Below, piece after piece: positions 1 to 9,505 of a DNA stretch of 64,000 bases (position 1 is its first letter; every line of letters begins with the position of its first letter). The notes below the pieces were generated by a model. That model was not told the DNA's origin and made no database searches. It worked only from the letters and a program-made list of their open reading frames with translations. The DNA lies in assembly GCF_000425065.1 (NCBI RefSeq), contig NZ_AULB01000011.1, positions 232,604 through 296,603 on the forward strand. Reading direction: 5' to 3'. Made by a program: the position numbers and the translations under genes. This stretch comes from Actinomadura rifamycini DSM 43936 (GTDB lineage: Bacteria > Actinomycetota > Actinomycetes > Streptosporangiales > Streptosporangiaceae).

Positions 1-1
1 C

Positions 2-940
2 GCCGCAGTGCTCGCCGCGTCCGCCCTGGCGCTGCTGGCCGACATGCCCTCGGACGCCTTCGTCGCCGCGGCCTACGCGCTCTACACCGTCGCCCTCACC
101 CGGCGGCGGCGGAAATGGGTGCCCACCACCCTCATCGGCATGCTGAGCTGCGTCGTCATCCTCGGCGCCGCCCTCTTCGGGCCGATCGGATGGCGGGCCG
201 AGCGGCTCGGGTTCCTCGTGCTCGGCCTCGCGGTGCTCGGCGCGTCCTGGGCGCTCGGCCGCACCGTCCGCGACCGCCGCGAGCACGCCGCGCGCTTCGC
301 CCGCGAACTCGCCGACCGCGCCGTCGGGGAGGAGCGGCTCCGCATCGCCCGGGAGCTGCACGACATCGTCGCCCACAGCATGAGCCTCATCGCCGTGAAG
401 AGCGGCGTGGCCGTGCACGTCGCCGAGGCGCGCCCCGCCGAGGCCGTCGACGCCCTCCGCGTCATCGAGGCCACGAGCCGCGGCACCCTCGCCGAGATGC
501 GGCACCTCCTCGGCGTCCTGCGCGCCGACGCCGCCGGCGAGGGGGCCCTCACGCCGCCCCCGGACCTCGCCGCCCTCGACGGCCTCGCCGAACGGGCCGC
601 CATGGCGGGCGTCCGCGTCGACCTCGACGTGCGGGCCGGCGACGTGCCCGAGAGCGTCGCGCTCGCGGTCTACCGCATCGTCCAGGAGGCCGTCACCAAC
701 GTGGTCAAGCACGCCGCGCCCGCCCGCTGCCGGGTCGGGGTCGTCGCGGGCGGCGGCCGCGTCGGCATCGACGTCACCGACGACGGCCCGGGCACGCGCG
801 TCCTGCCCGGCGGCCCCGGCGGCGGGCACGGGATCATCGGGATGCGCGAGCGCGTCATGATGTACGGCGGCGAGTTCAGCGCCGGGCCCCGGCCCGAGGG
901 CGGATTCGCCGTCAGCGCCCGATTCCCCTACGAAACGTGA
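2..940 (+). CDS. NarL/DesK-type sensor histidine kinase, 5'-truncated by window edge
   Basis: Sensor kinase of the HisKA_3 class; autophosphorylates a histidine and passes the phosphate to the response regulator directly downstream. The frame is open to the first base of the window, so the N-terminal membrane sensor part is missing; two hydrophobic segments remain before about residue 85. The dimerisation/phosphoacceptor box is seen as ELHDIVAHSMSLI (His near residue 118), and a HATPase_c domain follows with an N-box (IVQEAVTNVVKHA) and a glycine-rich G2 region (GGHGIIGMRERV). The stop overlaps the GTG of the regulator gene (GTGA), so the two are translationally coupled. The signal sensed cannot be read from what is present. 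Confidence 0.9.
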   Translation, partial: AAVLAASALALLADMPSDAFVAAAYALYTVALTRRRRKWVPTTLIGMLSCVVILGAALFGPIGWRAERLGFLVLGLAVLGASWALGRTVRDRREHAARFARELADRAVGEERLRIARELHDIVAHSMSLIAVKSGVAVHVAEARPAEAVDALRVIEATSRGTLAEMRHLLGVLRADAAGEGALTPPPDLAALDGLAERAAMAGVRVDLDVRAGDVPESVALAVYRIVQEAVTNVVKHAAPARCRVGVVAGGGRVGIDVTDDGPGTRVLPGGPGGGHGIIGMRERVMMYGGEFSAGPRPEGGFAVSARFPYET

Positions 941-1611
941 GCACCGTGGAAGAACTCCGCGTCCTCGTCGCCGACGACCAGGCCCTGGTCCGCGGCAGCT
1001 TCGGCGTCCTCATCGACACCGCGCCCGGGCTCCGCGTGGTGGGGGAGGCGGGGAACGGCGCCGAGGCCGTCGAACTCGCCGGGCGCGAACGGCCCGACGT
1101 CGTCCTCATGGACGTCCGGATGCCCGAGATGGACGGGCTCGAGGCCACCCGCCGGATCTGCGCGGCCCACCCGGACGTCCGCGTGCTGATCCTCACCACG
1201 TTCGACCTCGACGCCTACGTCTACGGGGCGCTGCGGGCGGGGGCCAGCGGCTTCCTGCTCAAGGACACCCCGCCCGCCGATCTGCTGTCGGCCGTCCGGG
1301 TGATCGCCGAGGGGGAGTCGCTGCTCGCGCCCACGGTGACCCGGCGGCTGATCGCCGAGTTCGTCCGCGGCCCCGGCCCCGTGCGGCCCGCGCCCGACGG
1401 GCTCGGCGCCCTCACCGCGCGGGAGCGGGAGGTCCTCACCCTCATCGCGCGCGGGCTGTCGAACGCCGAGCTGGCCGAGCACCTGCACCTCAGCCCCGCC
1501 ACGGTGAAGACGCACATCGGGCACCTGCTGGCCAAGCTGCACGCCCGCGACCGCGCCCAGCTCGTCATCGCGGCCTACGAGACCGGGCTCGTCCGGCCGA
1601 CGGCCCGCTGA
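937..1611 (+). CDS. NarL/FixJ-family response regulator (REC + LuxR HTH)
   Basis: Transcriptional response regulator, 224 residues. An N-terminal receiver domain has the acidic pair VADDQ, the phosphoacceptor Asp in VVLMDVRMPEMDG and the conserved Lys in FLLKDTPP. The C-terminal LuxR-type HTH is LTAREREVLTLIARGLSN followed by ATVKTHIGHLLAKL. Start taken at the GTG that overlaps the kinase stop; a second in-frame GTG at 946 is possible. No separate Shine-Dalgarno is visible, which fits translational coupling. Forms a classical pair with the upstream kinase; target genes are unknown. Confidence 0.93.
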   Translation: MSTVEELRVLVADDQALVRGSFGVLIDTAPGLRVVGEAGNGAEAVELAGRERPDVVLMDVRMPEMDGLEATRRICAAHPDVRVLILTTFDLDAYVYGALRAGASGFLLKDTPPADLLSAVRVIAEGESLLAPTVTRRLIAEFVRGPGPVRPAPDGLGALTAREREVLTLIARGLSNAELAEHLHLSPATVKTHIGHLLAKLHARDRAQLVIAAYETGLVRPTAR

Positions 1612-1618
1612 ACCCGGC

Positions 1619-2521
1619 TCACAGATCCCGAAGGACGGGCGCGAGGCGCTCGTACCCGTCGGCGGCCGACGCGAGGTCGGGGGCCAGGACGGACACCGCC
1701 ACGTGATCGGCGCCCGCGTCCAGGTGCGCGCGGACGCGGCGGGCGACCGCCTCCCCGTCGCCCCAGGCGAAGCAGGCGTCCACGACCTCGTCGGTGCCGC
1801 CGCCCTCGACGTCCGCATCTCCGTAGCCCAGGTCCCGGAGCGCGCGGACGTAGGGGGAGCCGGGCATGGACAGCAGGCCCGTGCCGCGCGCGATGCCGCG
1901 CGCCGCCGCCGCGTCCGTCTCCAGGATCGCCGACTGCATCACCGCCACGAGCTTCCCCTCGCCGAGGCGCTCCCGCGTGCGGCGCGTGTGTTCGGCGGGC
2001 ATCGCCGCGGGCAGCGCCCCGTCGGCGCGCTCCCGGGCCAGCTCCTGCATCTTCGGGCCGAGCGCGGCCAGCAGCCGGGGGAAGGGGACCTCCGGCGCGG
2101 GTGCCGTCCCCGCGGCGGCGTCCATCCCGTCCAGGTACTCGCGCGTCCGCGCCAGCGGGCTCGTCCACTTCTGCCCGCTCTGCTCGACCATCATCGGCAT
2201 GCTGACGCCCACGCCCAGCGCGAGCCTCCCCGGGTACGCGTCCGCGAGGACGGACGCGGCGCCCTGCATGGCGGCGGGATGCCGCGCCCAGAGGTTCGCG
2301 ACCGACGAGCCGAGCACGATCCGCTCGGTGGCGGCGAGCATCACGCCGAGCTGCGCGAACACCTCCCGGCCCCCGATGAGCTCGTTCACCCAGAGCGCCC
2401 CGTAGCCCGCGTCCTCCACCCGCCGCGCCGCCCGCCGCCACTCGTCGGCCGGCGCGATCGGCGTCATGAGCACCGCGCCGATCCGCCCCAGCCGCCGTGC
2501 CTTGTCCACCGTCGTCGTCAT
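1619..2521 (-). CDS. LLM-class F420-dependent oxidoreductase (TIGR03620-like)
   Basis: Luciferase-like TIM-barrel oxidoreductase of 300 residues, expected to use reduced F420 (or FMN) on an unknown substrate. Family features visible: the early DEWRRAARRVEDAGYGALWV strand/helix, ERIVLGSSVANLW, and YPGRLALGVGVSMP in the central barrel. It is cytoplasmic, with no signal peptide. It lies back-to-back with a TetR gene (87 bp between the starts), the usual layout when the TetR protein represses the oxidoreductase. Its 3' end is 8 bp from the response-regulator stop, convergent. Substrate not predictable. Confidence 0.85.
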   Translation of the reverse strand: MTTTVDKARRLGRIGAVLMTPIAPADEWRRAARRVEDAGYGALWVNELIGGREVFAQLGVMLAATERIVLGSSVANLWARHPAAMQGAASVLADAYPGRLALGVGVSMPMMVEQSGQKWTSPLARTREYLDGMDAAAGTAPAPEVPFPRLLAALGPKMQELARERADGALPAAMPAEHTRRTRERLGEGKLVAVMQSAILETDAAAARGIARGTGLLSMPGSPYVRALRDLGYGDADVEGGGTDEVVDACFAWGDGEAVARRVRAHLDAGADHVAVSVLAPDLASAADGYERLAPVLRDL

Positions 2522-2608
2522 GACTCTCCCGTAGAATCGGAACGTATCACCCGCTTAGGACCGTACCGGAACGATCGCCCCGGTTGTCAACGGAAGGGGG
2601 CACGGCCC

Positions 2609-3325
2609 GTGCCGACCGATCGACCGCCCATGCGCGCGGACGCCCGCCGCAACCGGGAACGCATCATGGACGCGGCCCTGGAGGCGTTCGCCGCGGACGG
2701 GAGACTCGTCCCGCTCGACGAGATCGCGCGCCGCGCGGGTGTCGGCGCGGGCACCGTGTACCGCAACTTCGCCACCAAGGAGGCGCTGTTCGAGGCCGTG
2801 GTCGCGGTCCGCATCCGGGCGATGGTGGACGAGGCCCGGGCATTGGCCGCCGCGAACGACCCCGGAGCGGCGTTCTACGACTTCGTCGCCCGGGTCGTGG
2901 AGGAGGCGATGGTCAACCACGCGCTGTGCGAGGCCCTCACGGAGCAGGGGGCGAGGGCGCTGGAGGGGGAGTGCATGGACGCGGCGTTCACCGACGCCCT
3001 GGACGTGCTGCTCCGCCGGGCGGCCGAGGCCGGCGCCGTCCGCGGCGACGTGAACGTCCACGAGGTGCGGACGCTCGTGAACGGCTGCATGGCGATGGAG
3101 CGCTTCCGCCGCGCCGCCGTCCCGCCGCGCCGCATCACCGCTCTGGCACTGGACGCCCTGCGCCCCGACGTGACGAAACCGAGTAACGAAACGAAAGTGT
3201 CACGAAAGGTCGGCGCCTGCGAGATCTGCGACCGCCCCCTGGCCAGTTCGCGAACCGGCCGCCCCGCCCGCTACTGCGGCCCGGCCTGCCGCCAGAAGGC
3301 GCACCGCCGCCGCACGCGCGGCTGA
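2609..3325 (+). CDS. TetR-family regulator with C-terminal Cys4 zinc-finger-like tail
   Basis: 238-residue TetR repressor. The N-terminal HTH is clear (RIMDAALEAFAADGRLVPLD then IARRAGVGAGTVYRNF), followed by a helical ligand domain to about residue 190. The last ~40 residues are an unusual extension with CX2C-X15-CX3C spacing (CEICDRPL ... RYCGPACRQK) and a very basic end (HRRRTRG). That tail resembles small actinobacterial Cys4 proteins and probably binds Zn and perhaps DNA. The GTG start is chosen because GGAAGGGGG lies 9 nt upstream; an in-frame ATG at 2630 is the alternative. Divergent from the LLM oxidoreductase, its likely target. Ends 3 bp before the convergent hydrolase. Confidence 0.85.
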   Translation: MPTDRPPMRADARRNRERIMDAALEAFAADGRLVPLDEIARRAGVGAGTVYRNFATKEALFEAVVAVRIRAMVDEARALAAANDPGAAFYDFVARVVEEAMVNHALCEALTEQGARALEGECMDAAFTDALDVLLRRAAEAGAVRGDVNVHEVRTLVNGCMAMERFRRAAVPPRRITALALDALRPDVTKPSNETKVSRKVGACEICDRPLASSRTGRPARYCGPACRQKAHRRRTRG

Positions 3326-3328
3326 ACC

Positions 3329-4003
3329 TCAGGACACCGCCCGCACCAGGCGCGCCGCCAGCTCCCGCGGATGCCCGAGCGCCACCAGATGCCCGCCGGG
3401 CAGCTCCTCGACCGGGATCCCCAGCCGGTCCCGGACGACTCCCCGCTGCCATTCGAGCGGGAACAGCCGGTCGTCCCGCCCCTGCAGGAACACGGTCGGC
3501 GTGCCGGGCCACGCCTTCAGCGGCCACGGCTCCTCGAACGGCGCCGACGACTGCGGCGGCTCCTCCCGCATCGCCTCCGCGACCACGTCCGGCGGGACGT
3601 CATGGAAGAAGATCTCCATCGGGTCCAGCTCCTCGGTGGGCGTCCGCCCCTGCCGCACCGCCAACTCGGCCGCCGCCCGCGGCTGCCCGGTGTTCCCCCA
3701 CCATTCGGCGCCCGTCTCCCCGGGTACCGGCACCATGGCGTTGACTAGCACCAGCAACCCCACGGGCACCCGCGCACACACGAGCGGCGCCGTCAGCCCG
3801 CCCATCGACTGAGCGACCAGCACCACGTCCGTCCTGTCGCCGATCGCGGACACCACCGTGTCGGCGTACTCCCGCAGCCCCGCGGAGTCGTCGTCCGCCG
3901 GAAGGTCGACGGCCACCACGTCGTGCCCCCGCAGTTCGGGAATCAGCCGATGCCAGTACCAGGCCCGCCCACCGGCCCCGGGAATCAAAACGAAGGTAGC
4001 CAC
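3329..4003 (-). CDS. alpha/beta-fold hydrolase
   Basis: 224-residue cytoplasmic alpha/beta hydrolase. It begins with the oxyanion-hole type start FVLIPGAGGRAWYWHRL and has the nucleophile elbow VAQSMGGL (Ser near residue 86); the late GGHLVALGHPRE supplies the catalytic His, and the Asp is probably in QGRDDRLFP. The size and the opening resemble small esterases/EstC-like hydrolases related to hydroxynitrile lyases. Convergent with the TetR gene, so not in its operon. Substrate unknown. Confidence 0.85.
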   Translation of the reverse strand: MATFVLIPGAGGRAWYWHRLIPELRGHDVVAVDLPADDDSAGLREYADTVVSAIGDRTDVVLVAQSMGGLTAPLVCARVPVGLLVLVNAMVPVPGETGAEWWGNTGQPRAAAELAVRQGRTPTEELDPMEIFFHDVPPDVVAEAMREEPPQSSAPFEEPWPLKAWPGTPTVFLQGRDDRLFPLEWQRGVVRDRLGIPVEELPGGHLVALGHPRELAARLVRAVS

Positions 4004-4146
4004 AATCCCAGCCCCCGAACGGAAACGACCCTCGACGGGCAGACTACCCCCGCCCGGGCCCGCGACACCGGCCGATAAACGCGTTGACCGCCCATGCAGC
4101 GAACGCCACCATGCACCGCGACGCCGCCCCTCGACGAAGGCATGAC

Positions 4147-4743
4147 ATGACCGTTCCGCTCCGGCAGATCCGCGCCGAACACGACCGTGACTCGATCACC
4201 GTCTACCAGGCGTACCGGCCGGAAATCGGCGCACCCGCCATCGCCCACGGCACGTTCGTCGACCCCTTCTCGCGCAACCGGATGACCTGGATCAAACCCT
4301 CCTTCCTCTGGCTGATGGCGCGCAGCAACTGGGCCCGCAAGCCGGGTCAGGACGTGATCCTCGCGGTGCGGCTCACCCGCACCGGATGGGAAGAGGCCCT
4401 CGCCCTGGCCGTACCCACCCGCGCCGACCGCCGGATCTTCCGCGACTCCGACGAATGGCGCCGCCGTTTCGCGAACTCGACCGTCCACGTCCAATGGGAC
4501 CCGGAACGCTCGCTGCGCGGACAGAAACTCGAACACCGCAGCATCCAGATCGGCCTGAGCCGCCACGTGATCGACCGTTACGTGGACGACTGGATCCTCG
4601 GTATCGAGGACCGCACCCCCCTCGCCCGCCGCATCCACCGCCTGCTCCAAGACGGCCAGGCAGCGAAAGCGAGAAACCTCCTCCCTTCGGAACGCCCCTA
4701 CCCTCTGCCCCCCAACCTGGCCAAGAACATAGGCGCAACCTGA
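4147..4743 (+). CDS. DUF4291 family protein
   Basis: 198 residues. The sequence follows the DUF4291 family through its length: PLRQIRAEHDRDSITVYQAY, RNRMTWIKPSFLWLMARSNW, and a C-terminal SIQIGLSRHVIDRYVDDWI then LLPSERPYPLP. Start placed at this ATG because GAAGG lies 6 nt upstream; an upstream in-frame ATG at 4084 would add a poor, family-unlike leader. The biochemical role of DUF4291 is not established. The next gene, 80 bp downstream on the same strand, is barstar-like and may be co-transcribed. Confidence 0.85.
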   Translation: MTVPLRQIRAEHDRDSITVYQAYRPEIGAPAIAHGTFVDPFSRNRMTWIKPSFLWLMARSNWARKPGQDVILAVRLTRTGWEEALALAVPTRADRRIFRDSDEWRRRFANSTVHVQWDPERSLRGQKLEHRSIQIGLSRHVIDRYVDDWILGIEDRTPLARRIHRLLQDGQAAKARNLLPSERPYPLPPNLAKNIGAT

Positions 4744-4823
4744 ACACCTTCGAGCGCGGAAAACCGGCCCTCGAAATCACGAATCATTGGGCACCACGCT
4801 GGTCGATATCCCACGATGGGGAC

Positions 4824-5357
4824 ATGGCTCAGACTCCCGTGCACACCGACGACGACATCGCCGCGCTCACCGCTCGAGTGATCGATGAATGCGGCGCACT
4901 GGTCATCATGAAGGCGGACCCGTCCGACACCGACGATCTGGTTCGGCGCCTCGACCGGGACCTCGACGCGGCCTTCGGGGACGAGTCCACCGAAGTCACG
5001 GTGCGCATGGTCCTGGGCTCGGCCTGCTCAACCGCGGCCAGGGCCATTGAACACTTCGTCGCAGCCCTCCAGCTGCCGTACGCGGCGACGCGAGGCTGGA
5101 CGGACTTCGGGGAAGCCCTGAACGACCGTTCCACCAACGCGGAGTGCATCGTCATCACCGAGGCCACGCAACTGCTCAAGCACGAGGACTACGACCTGTG
5201 GCAGGAGCTGGTCGACGGCCTCGGCCCCCACGATCACCGCTCAGGCTGCCTCTACCGCGGCTGGCGCACCCTGGTCCTGATCGACACCGAGTTCCGTTGG
5301 AACGAATGGGTGTTCAACTCCGCACACCACGCGCCCCCCACCCCCACGAACCCATAA
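4824..5357 (+). CDS. Barstar-superfamily-like protein
   Basis: 177-residue acidic cytoplasmic protein. The central part resembles the barstar (barnase inhibitor) fold: an N-terminal strand/helix (GALVIMKADPSDTDDLVRRL), an aromatic segment LPYAATRGWTDFGEALND in the place of the family's Tyr/Trp-rich recognition loop, and then IVITEATQLLKHEDYDLW. Barstar relatives are RNase immunity proteins, but no barnase-like toxin is visible next to it, so an orphan immunity or regulatory role is inferred. The ATG is the only start that preserves the first strand. Downstream lies a repetitive GC-rich stretch. Confidence 0.55.
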   Translation: MAQTPVHTDDDIAALTARVIDECGALVIMKADPSDTDDLVRRLDRDLDAAFGDESTEVTVRMVLGSACSTAARAIEHFVAALQLPYAATRGWTDFGEALNDRSTNAECIVITEATQLLKHEDYDLWQELVDGLGPHDHRSGCLYRGWRTLVLIDTEFRWNEWVFNSAHHAPPTPTNP

Positions 5358-5741
5358 CACGGCCCCCGCACACCGACAAAGCCACACGACCACCCGAACC
5401 CATAACCACCCCCGTCCCCCGCCCGTACCGCCCCCTGCCCGCCCCCCCGTGCCCGCCCCCCCGTGCCCGCCGCCCCGTGCCCGCCGCCCGTACCGCCGCC
5501 CCGTGCCCGCCGCCCCGTGCCCGCCCCCCGTGCCCGCCCGTTCATAGCCCGCCACGTCACGCCCCCGGTTCCCTGCCCTGCCGGGCCCCGTGGGCGGGTG
5601 CGGCAGGTGGCTGGCGGGCGGGTAGTGCGGGTGCTGGCAGTGTGGGAGGCGTGGGCGGCGCGCACGGAGCGGTAAGCCGGACGGCGGCTGTGCGGCTGGA
5701 GACGCTGGCTCGGGTGTCGCCTTGGGGCGAACCGTGACCGC
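5358..5741. other. Gene-free stretch with low-complexity DNA
   Basis: 384 bases between the barstar-like gene and the convergent MazG-like gene. The first half is an almost pure C/G array (listed separately). The rest shows no start with a plausible Shine-Dalgarno and no recognisable protein. No clear terminator hairpin was found outside the repeat. Confidence 0.6.
5416..5543. repeat. CCGTGCCCGCC low-complexity tandem array
   Basis: About eight imperfect head-to-tail copies of a 14-17 base unit built on CCGTGCCCGCCGCCC. Spacing varies by insertion of extra CCC or GCC triplets, as expected from slippage. It lies in the 3' region between convergent genes, where it may affect transcription termination. 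Confidence 0.8.
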
Positions 5742-6368
5742 TCAATCGCCTTCGGGCGGTGGGAGGCGGAGGACGACTCGGCGGGTGAAGCCGCCGCGTT
5801 CGGCGGCCTTGGCCGCGCGGCGGCGTTCCAGGTCGCCGGGGGAGAGTCCGTGGACGGCGGCGAGGGCGTGGACGACCTCCAAGATGTCGGCGAGTTCGTC
5901 GGGATCCGCGTCGGCGGTGTACTCGGTCACCTCCTCCGAGAGTTTGGCGCGCAGTAGGGACGTGTACTCGTCCTGCCCGGCGATACGGGTCTGCGGGGTT
6001 CGGCCGGAGCCGGTGATGATCTCCGGGATGCGGTCGCGGACCAGCTTCTCCGCCGGGGCGCCGCCGCCGTTTCGGCGGTCGAGCGCCTGGATCCACTGGA
6101 CCGCGACCGCGGCCGTCTGCACGAGTTCGCCGCGCAGCAGGACCGGATCGGACTCCGCGAGGGCTTCGGAGAACTCCTCGGCCAGGATGTGCCGCCAGGC
6201 CAGCTCTCCGGACGCCGCGGCGTCCGCGCAGTCGCGCTTGGACTGATCGGCGCGCTCGGTGAACGCCGGTCCGGTGCCGTCCGGGAAGTCCTGGACGCCC
6301 CAGGTCCGCTCCTGGGCGTCGCGTTCGGCGGCGACGTCGGCCAGCACCTTCTGCAGAGACTCGTCCAT
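5742..6368 (-). CDS. Two-module MazG/PRA-PH-like nucleotide pyrophosphohydrolase
   Basis: 208 residues with two all-alpha NTP-pyrophosphatase-like halves. The first half (about 1-110) has AWRHILAEEFSEALAESDP and GELVQTAAVAVQWIQAL, the EExxE...ExxD pattern of MazG-like phage and bacterial proteins. The second half (about 115-205) starts EKLVRDRIPEII, continues LRAKLSEEVTEYTADADPDE and LADILEVVHALAAVHGL, typical of the phosphoribosyl-ATP pyrophosphohydrolase-like family. Likely hydrolyses (d)NTPs or modified nucleotides to monophosphates. The start ATG is 11 bases from the stop of the upstream orphan gene, so the two are probably one operon. Fusion of the two halves is unusual (see findings). 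Confidence 0.75.
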   Translation of the reverse strand: MDESLQKVLADVAAERDAQERTWGVQDFPDGTGPAFTERADQSKRDCADAAASGELAWRHILAEEFSEALAESDPVLLRGELVQTAAVAVQWIQALDRRNGGGAPAEKLVRDRIPEIITGSGRTPQTRIAGQDEYTSLLRAKLSEEVTEYTADADPDELADILEVVHALAAVHGLSPGDLERRRAAKAAERGGFTRRVVLRLPPPEGD

Positions 6369-6379
6369 GACGGGCGACG

Positions 6380-7291
6380 TTAGCCGCCGGGTACGGACGC
6401 GGCCGGTGTTCGGTCGGGTTCGCGGCTCAGCACCTGGTGGAGGGCCGAGGGCAGTTCGTCCCACAGCCAGTCGTTCAGGGTCCCGGGAAAGTCGGCGGGC
6501 TGCTCGATGGCCAGCCGCCCGGGACCGGCCTCGACCAGCCGTACAGTGACGGGGTCGCCGTCCCACATCGGCCGTCGGCCGCCCCAGAACTCGGCGAAGT
6601 CGGTGCCGGTCAGCGCCGGCTCGGACGTCACCGTGTGCCGGCCCGGATGCCGTCCGAGGGGAAGGAGCCGCTGCGCGGTGGTGCGCAGGACGTTCAGCGC
6701 GGCCACGTCCTGCGGGCAGGCCACGCCGGTGATCTCGAGTTCGGGGATCCCGAAGCGGCGCAGCCCGCGGGACCTGAGGCGGACGCAGGTGCAGTCCTCG
6801 CCGTCGTCGGCTTCGCAGCGCCCTCCGGCCCGGTAGGGCGGGAGGGACGCGCCGAGCCACCCGTCGGCGAGGACGAAGTCGCCGAAGTCGCCGGGGCGGG
6901 ACGCGGGGAGGATCTGGTCCGTGTCGAGGTCGACGGGGACGCCGCAGACCTCCTCGGCGATCGCCAGGGCGGCGGCGCGCACGATGTGCGGCGCCGTCGG
7001 AAGATCGTCGACCCTGAGGACGGACGTGACTCCGATGTGCCGGTCGGCCCGTTCGATCGCCTCGCCGTCGGCGGCGTCGACGCCGACCGCGCGGTGCAGC
7101 CGCCACGGCGCCGAGTCCGCCGGATGGATCGTGATCATCAGGCCGGGCGTCCCGAGGCGTTCCGCGGCTGCCTTCGCGTACGGCTCGGGCAGGGCCCGGC
7201 GGATCACGGCGGCGACGTCGCCGGGAGCCCGGTCCGCGGCGACGACGAACCGCGCGGTCGTCTCCTCGGGGACGGTGATCGTGACTGGCAT
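6380..7291 (-). CDS. Orphan four-cysteine protein, paralogue A
   Basis: 303-residue cytoplasmic protein of no family I recognise. It has an N-terminal VTITVPEETTARFVVAADRA, a central LADGWLGASLPPYRAGGRC, then four cysteines (C159, C167, C169, C192) in a block with CTCVRLRSRGLRRFG and PELEITGVACPQDVAALNV, and a C-terminal GTLNDWLWDELP. A second copy lies at 14946-15899 with the same order of blocks and the same cysteines, suggesting a metal site or structural zinc. The start ATG follows GAGGAGG by 6 nt. A TTATCCACA element lies 77 bp upstream. Probably cotranscribed with the MazG-like gene. Function unknown. Confidence 0.85.
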   Translation of the reverse strand: MPVTITVPEETTARFVVAADRAPGDVAAVIRRALPEPYAKAAAERLGTPGLMITIHPADSAPWRLHRAVGVDAADGEAIERADRHIGVTSVLRVDDLPTAPHIVRAAALAIAEEVCGVPVDLDTDQILPASRPGDFGDFVLADGWLGASLPPYRAGGRCEADDGEDCTCVRLRSRGLRRFGIPELEITGVACPQDVAALNVLRTTAQRLLPLGRHPGRHTVTSEPALTGTDFAEFWGGRRPMWDGDPVTVRLVEAGPGRLAIEQPADFPGTLNDWLWDELPSALHQVLSREPDRTPAASVPGG

Positions 7292-7368
7292 GGCTGCCTC
7301 CTCGCGCTCGGCCGGTGTGGAACCCAGCCTCGGCGAGCACCGAGGGGCATGTAATCGGAAATCGAACC

Positions 7369-7377
7369 TGTGGATAA
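7369..7377 (-). promoter_or_regulatory. TTATCCACA element upstream of paralogue A
   Basis: Perfect TTATCCACA (DnaA-box type 9-mer) reading toward the gene, 77 bp before its start codon. The same element with the same orientation and distance precedes two other genes in the window. Confidence 0.5.
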
Positions 7378-7381
7378 AGCG

Positions 7382-7420
7382 GGACGGCGGCGGGCGGGCA
7401 GGGCCCGTCCGCCGCCGTCC
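7382..7420 (-). terminator. GC-rich hairpin after citrate synthase
   Basis: Left arm GGACGGCGGCGGGCGGGC pairs with GCCCGTCCGCCGCCGTCC with one mismatch and a very short loop. It lies 11 bp past the gltA stop in the direction of gltA transcription; no U-run, as usual in actinobacteria. Confidence 0.65.
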
Positions 7421-7430
7421 GGCGTGCGCC

Positions 7431-8714
<1,284 letters not shown>

Positions 8715-8764
8715 ACTCGCTCGCTCCCAACTGCGTCCACACCTGCGTAGACGTTCCGCTCTTC

Positions 8765-8792
8765 ATCGTATCCAGGTGATCACATGGGCCAA
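8765..8792 (-). promoter_or_regulatory. Candidate promoter of citrate synthase
   Basis: On the minus strand TTGGCC, 16 bp, TACGAT; the -10 hexamer lies about 51 bp before the gltA start. The match to the housekeeping consensus is moderate. Confidence 0.4.
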
Positions 8793-8842
8793 TCCGTGCC
8801 CGGCGCGTTGACGGACGGCGCCGCAGGTGCTCACGTGGAGTC

Positions 8843-9502
8843 ATGAGCGACCGTGAGGCGGCCGGACTGGTCGCGCGCGCCCGCGCCGAGATCGGGTCCG
8901 CCGAGGGCGGCAACCGCTTCCTCGATCTCCTCGAATCGGGCGACTTGCCCCGAGAACGCCTGGTCTGGCTGGCCGTCGAGGAGTATCGCATCGTGCGCAG
9001 CGATCGGCGTAGTTTCGCCCTCCTCGCGGCACGCCATCCCGATCCGCCCTCCGGCGACCTTTTTCTGGAGCTGGCCCAGGGAGAGGGGCACGCGCTGGGC
9101 CTGCTGGACGACTTCGCCGCGGCGCTCGGCGAGAGTGAGAAGAATCTCAACGCCCGGGACCCTCTCCCGTTCGCTCAGGCATACCCCGCCCACCTCGCGC
9201 AGCGGGCGGCCTTCGGCACGGCCACCGAGGTCGCACTGGCCATGCTGGTCAATCTCGAGGAGTGGGGCGGGTACTGCGCGCGCACCGCCCGCGCCCTGCG
9301 GGCCCGCTACGGCTTCACCGAGCAGGCGGTCGCGTTCTTCTCCTTCTTCGCGGAGCCGCCGCCCGGCTTCGGCGAGCGGGCCCTGGCCGTCGTGGCGGAC
9401 GGACTGGCCGCGGGCGACGATCCCGTCGAGGCCGTCCGGTGCGCGCGGCTCGTCCACGCCTACGAGACGGCTTTCTGGGACGCGCTCGCCGAAGGTCTCT
9501 GA
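8843..9502 (+). CDS. TenA/PqqC-fold (heme-oxygenase-like) protein
   Basis: 219-residue all-helical protein. Segments such as RLVWLAVEEYRIVRSDRRSF, EGHALGLLDDFAAALG and CARLVHAYETAFWDAL match the TenA/THI-4/PqqC superfamily in length and helix spacing. TenA members salvage thiamine pyrimidines; other members are iron-dependent redox enzymes. The active-site Cys of true TenA is not obvious, so I keep the call at superfamily level. It diverges from citrate synthase (128 bp between starts) and converges on the Ser/Thr kinase, 3 bp away. Confidence 0.65.
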   Translation: MSDREAAGLVARARAEIGSAEGGNRFLDLLESGDLPRERLVWLAVEEYRIVRSDRRSFALLAARHPDPPSGDLFLELAQGEGHALGLLDDFAAALGESEKNLNARDPLPFAQAYPAHLAQRAAFGTATEVALAMLVNLEEWGGYCARTARALRARYGFTEQAVAFFSFFAEPPPGFGERALAVVADGLAAGDDPVEAVRCARLVHAYETAFWDALAEGL

Positions 9503-9505
9503 CCC

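Noticed and set aside
5252..5737. Several frames through the CCGTGCCCGCC array
   Set aside because: Low-complexity Pro/Arg/Gly sequence created by the repeat.
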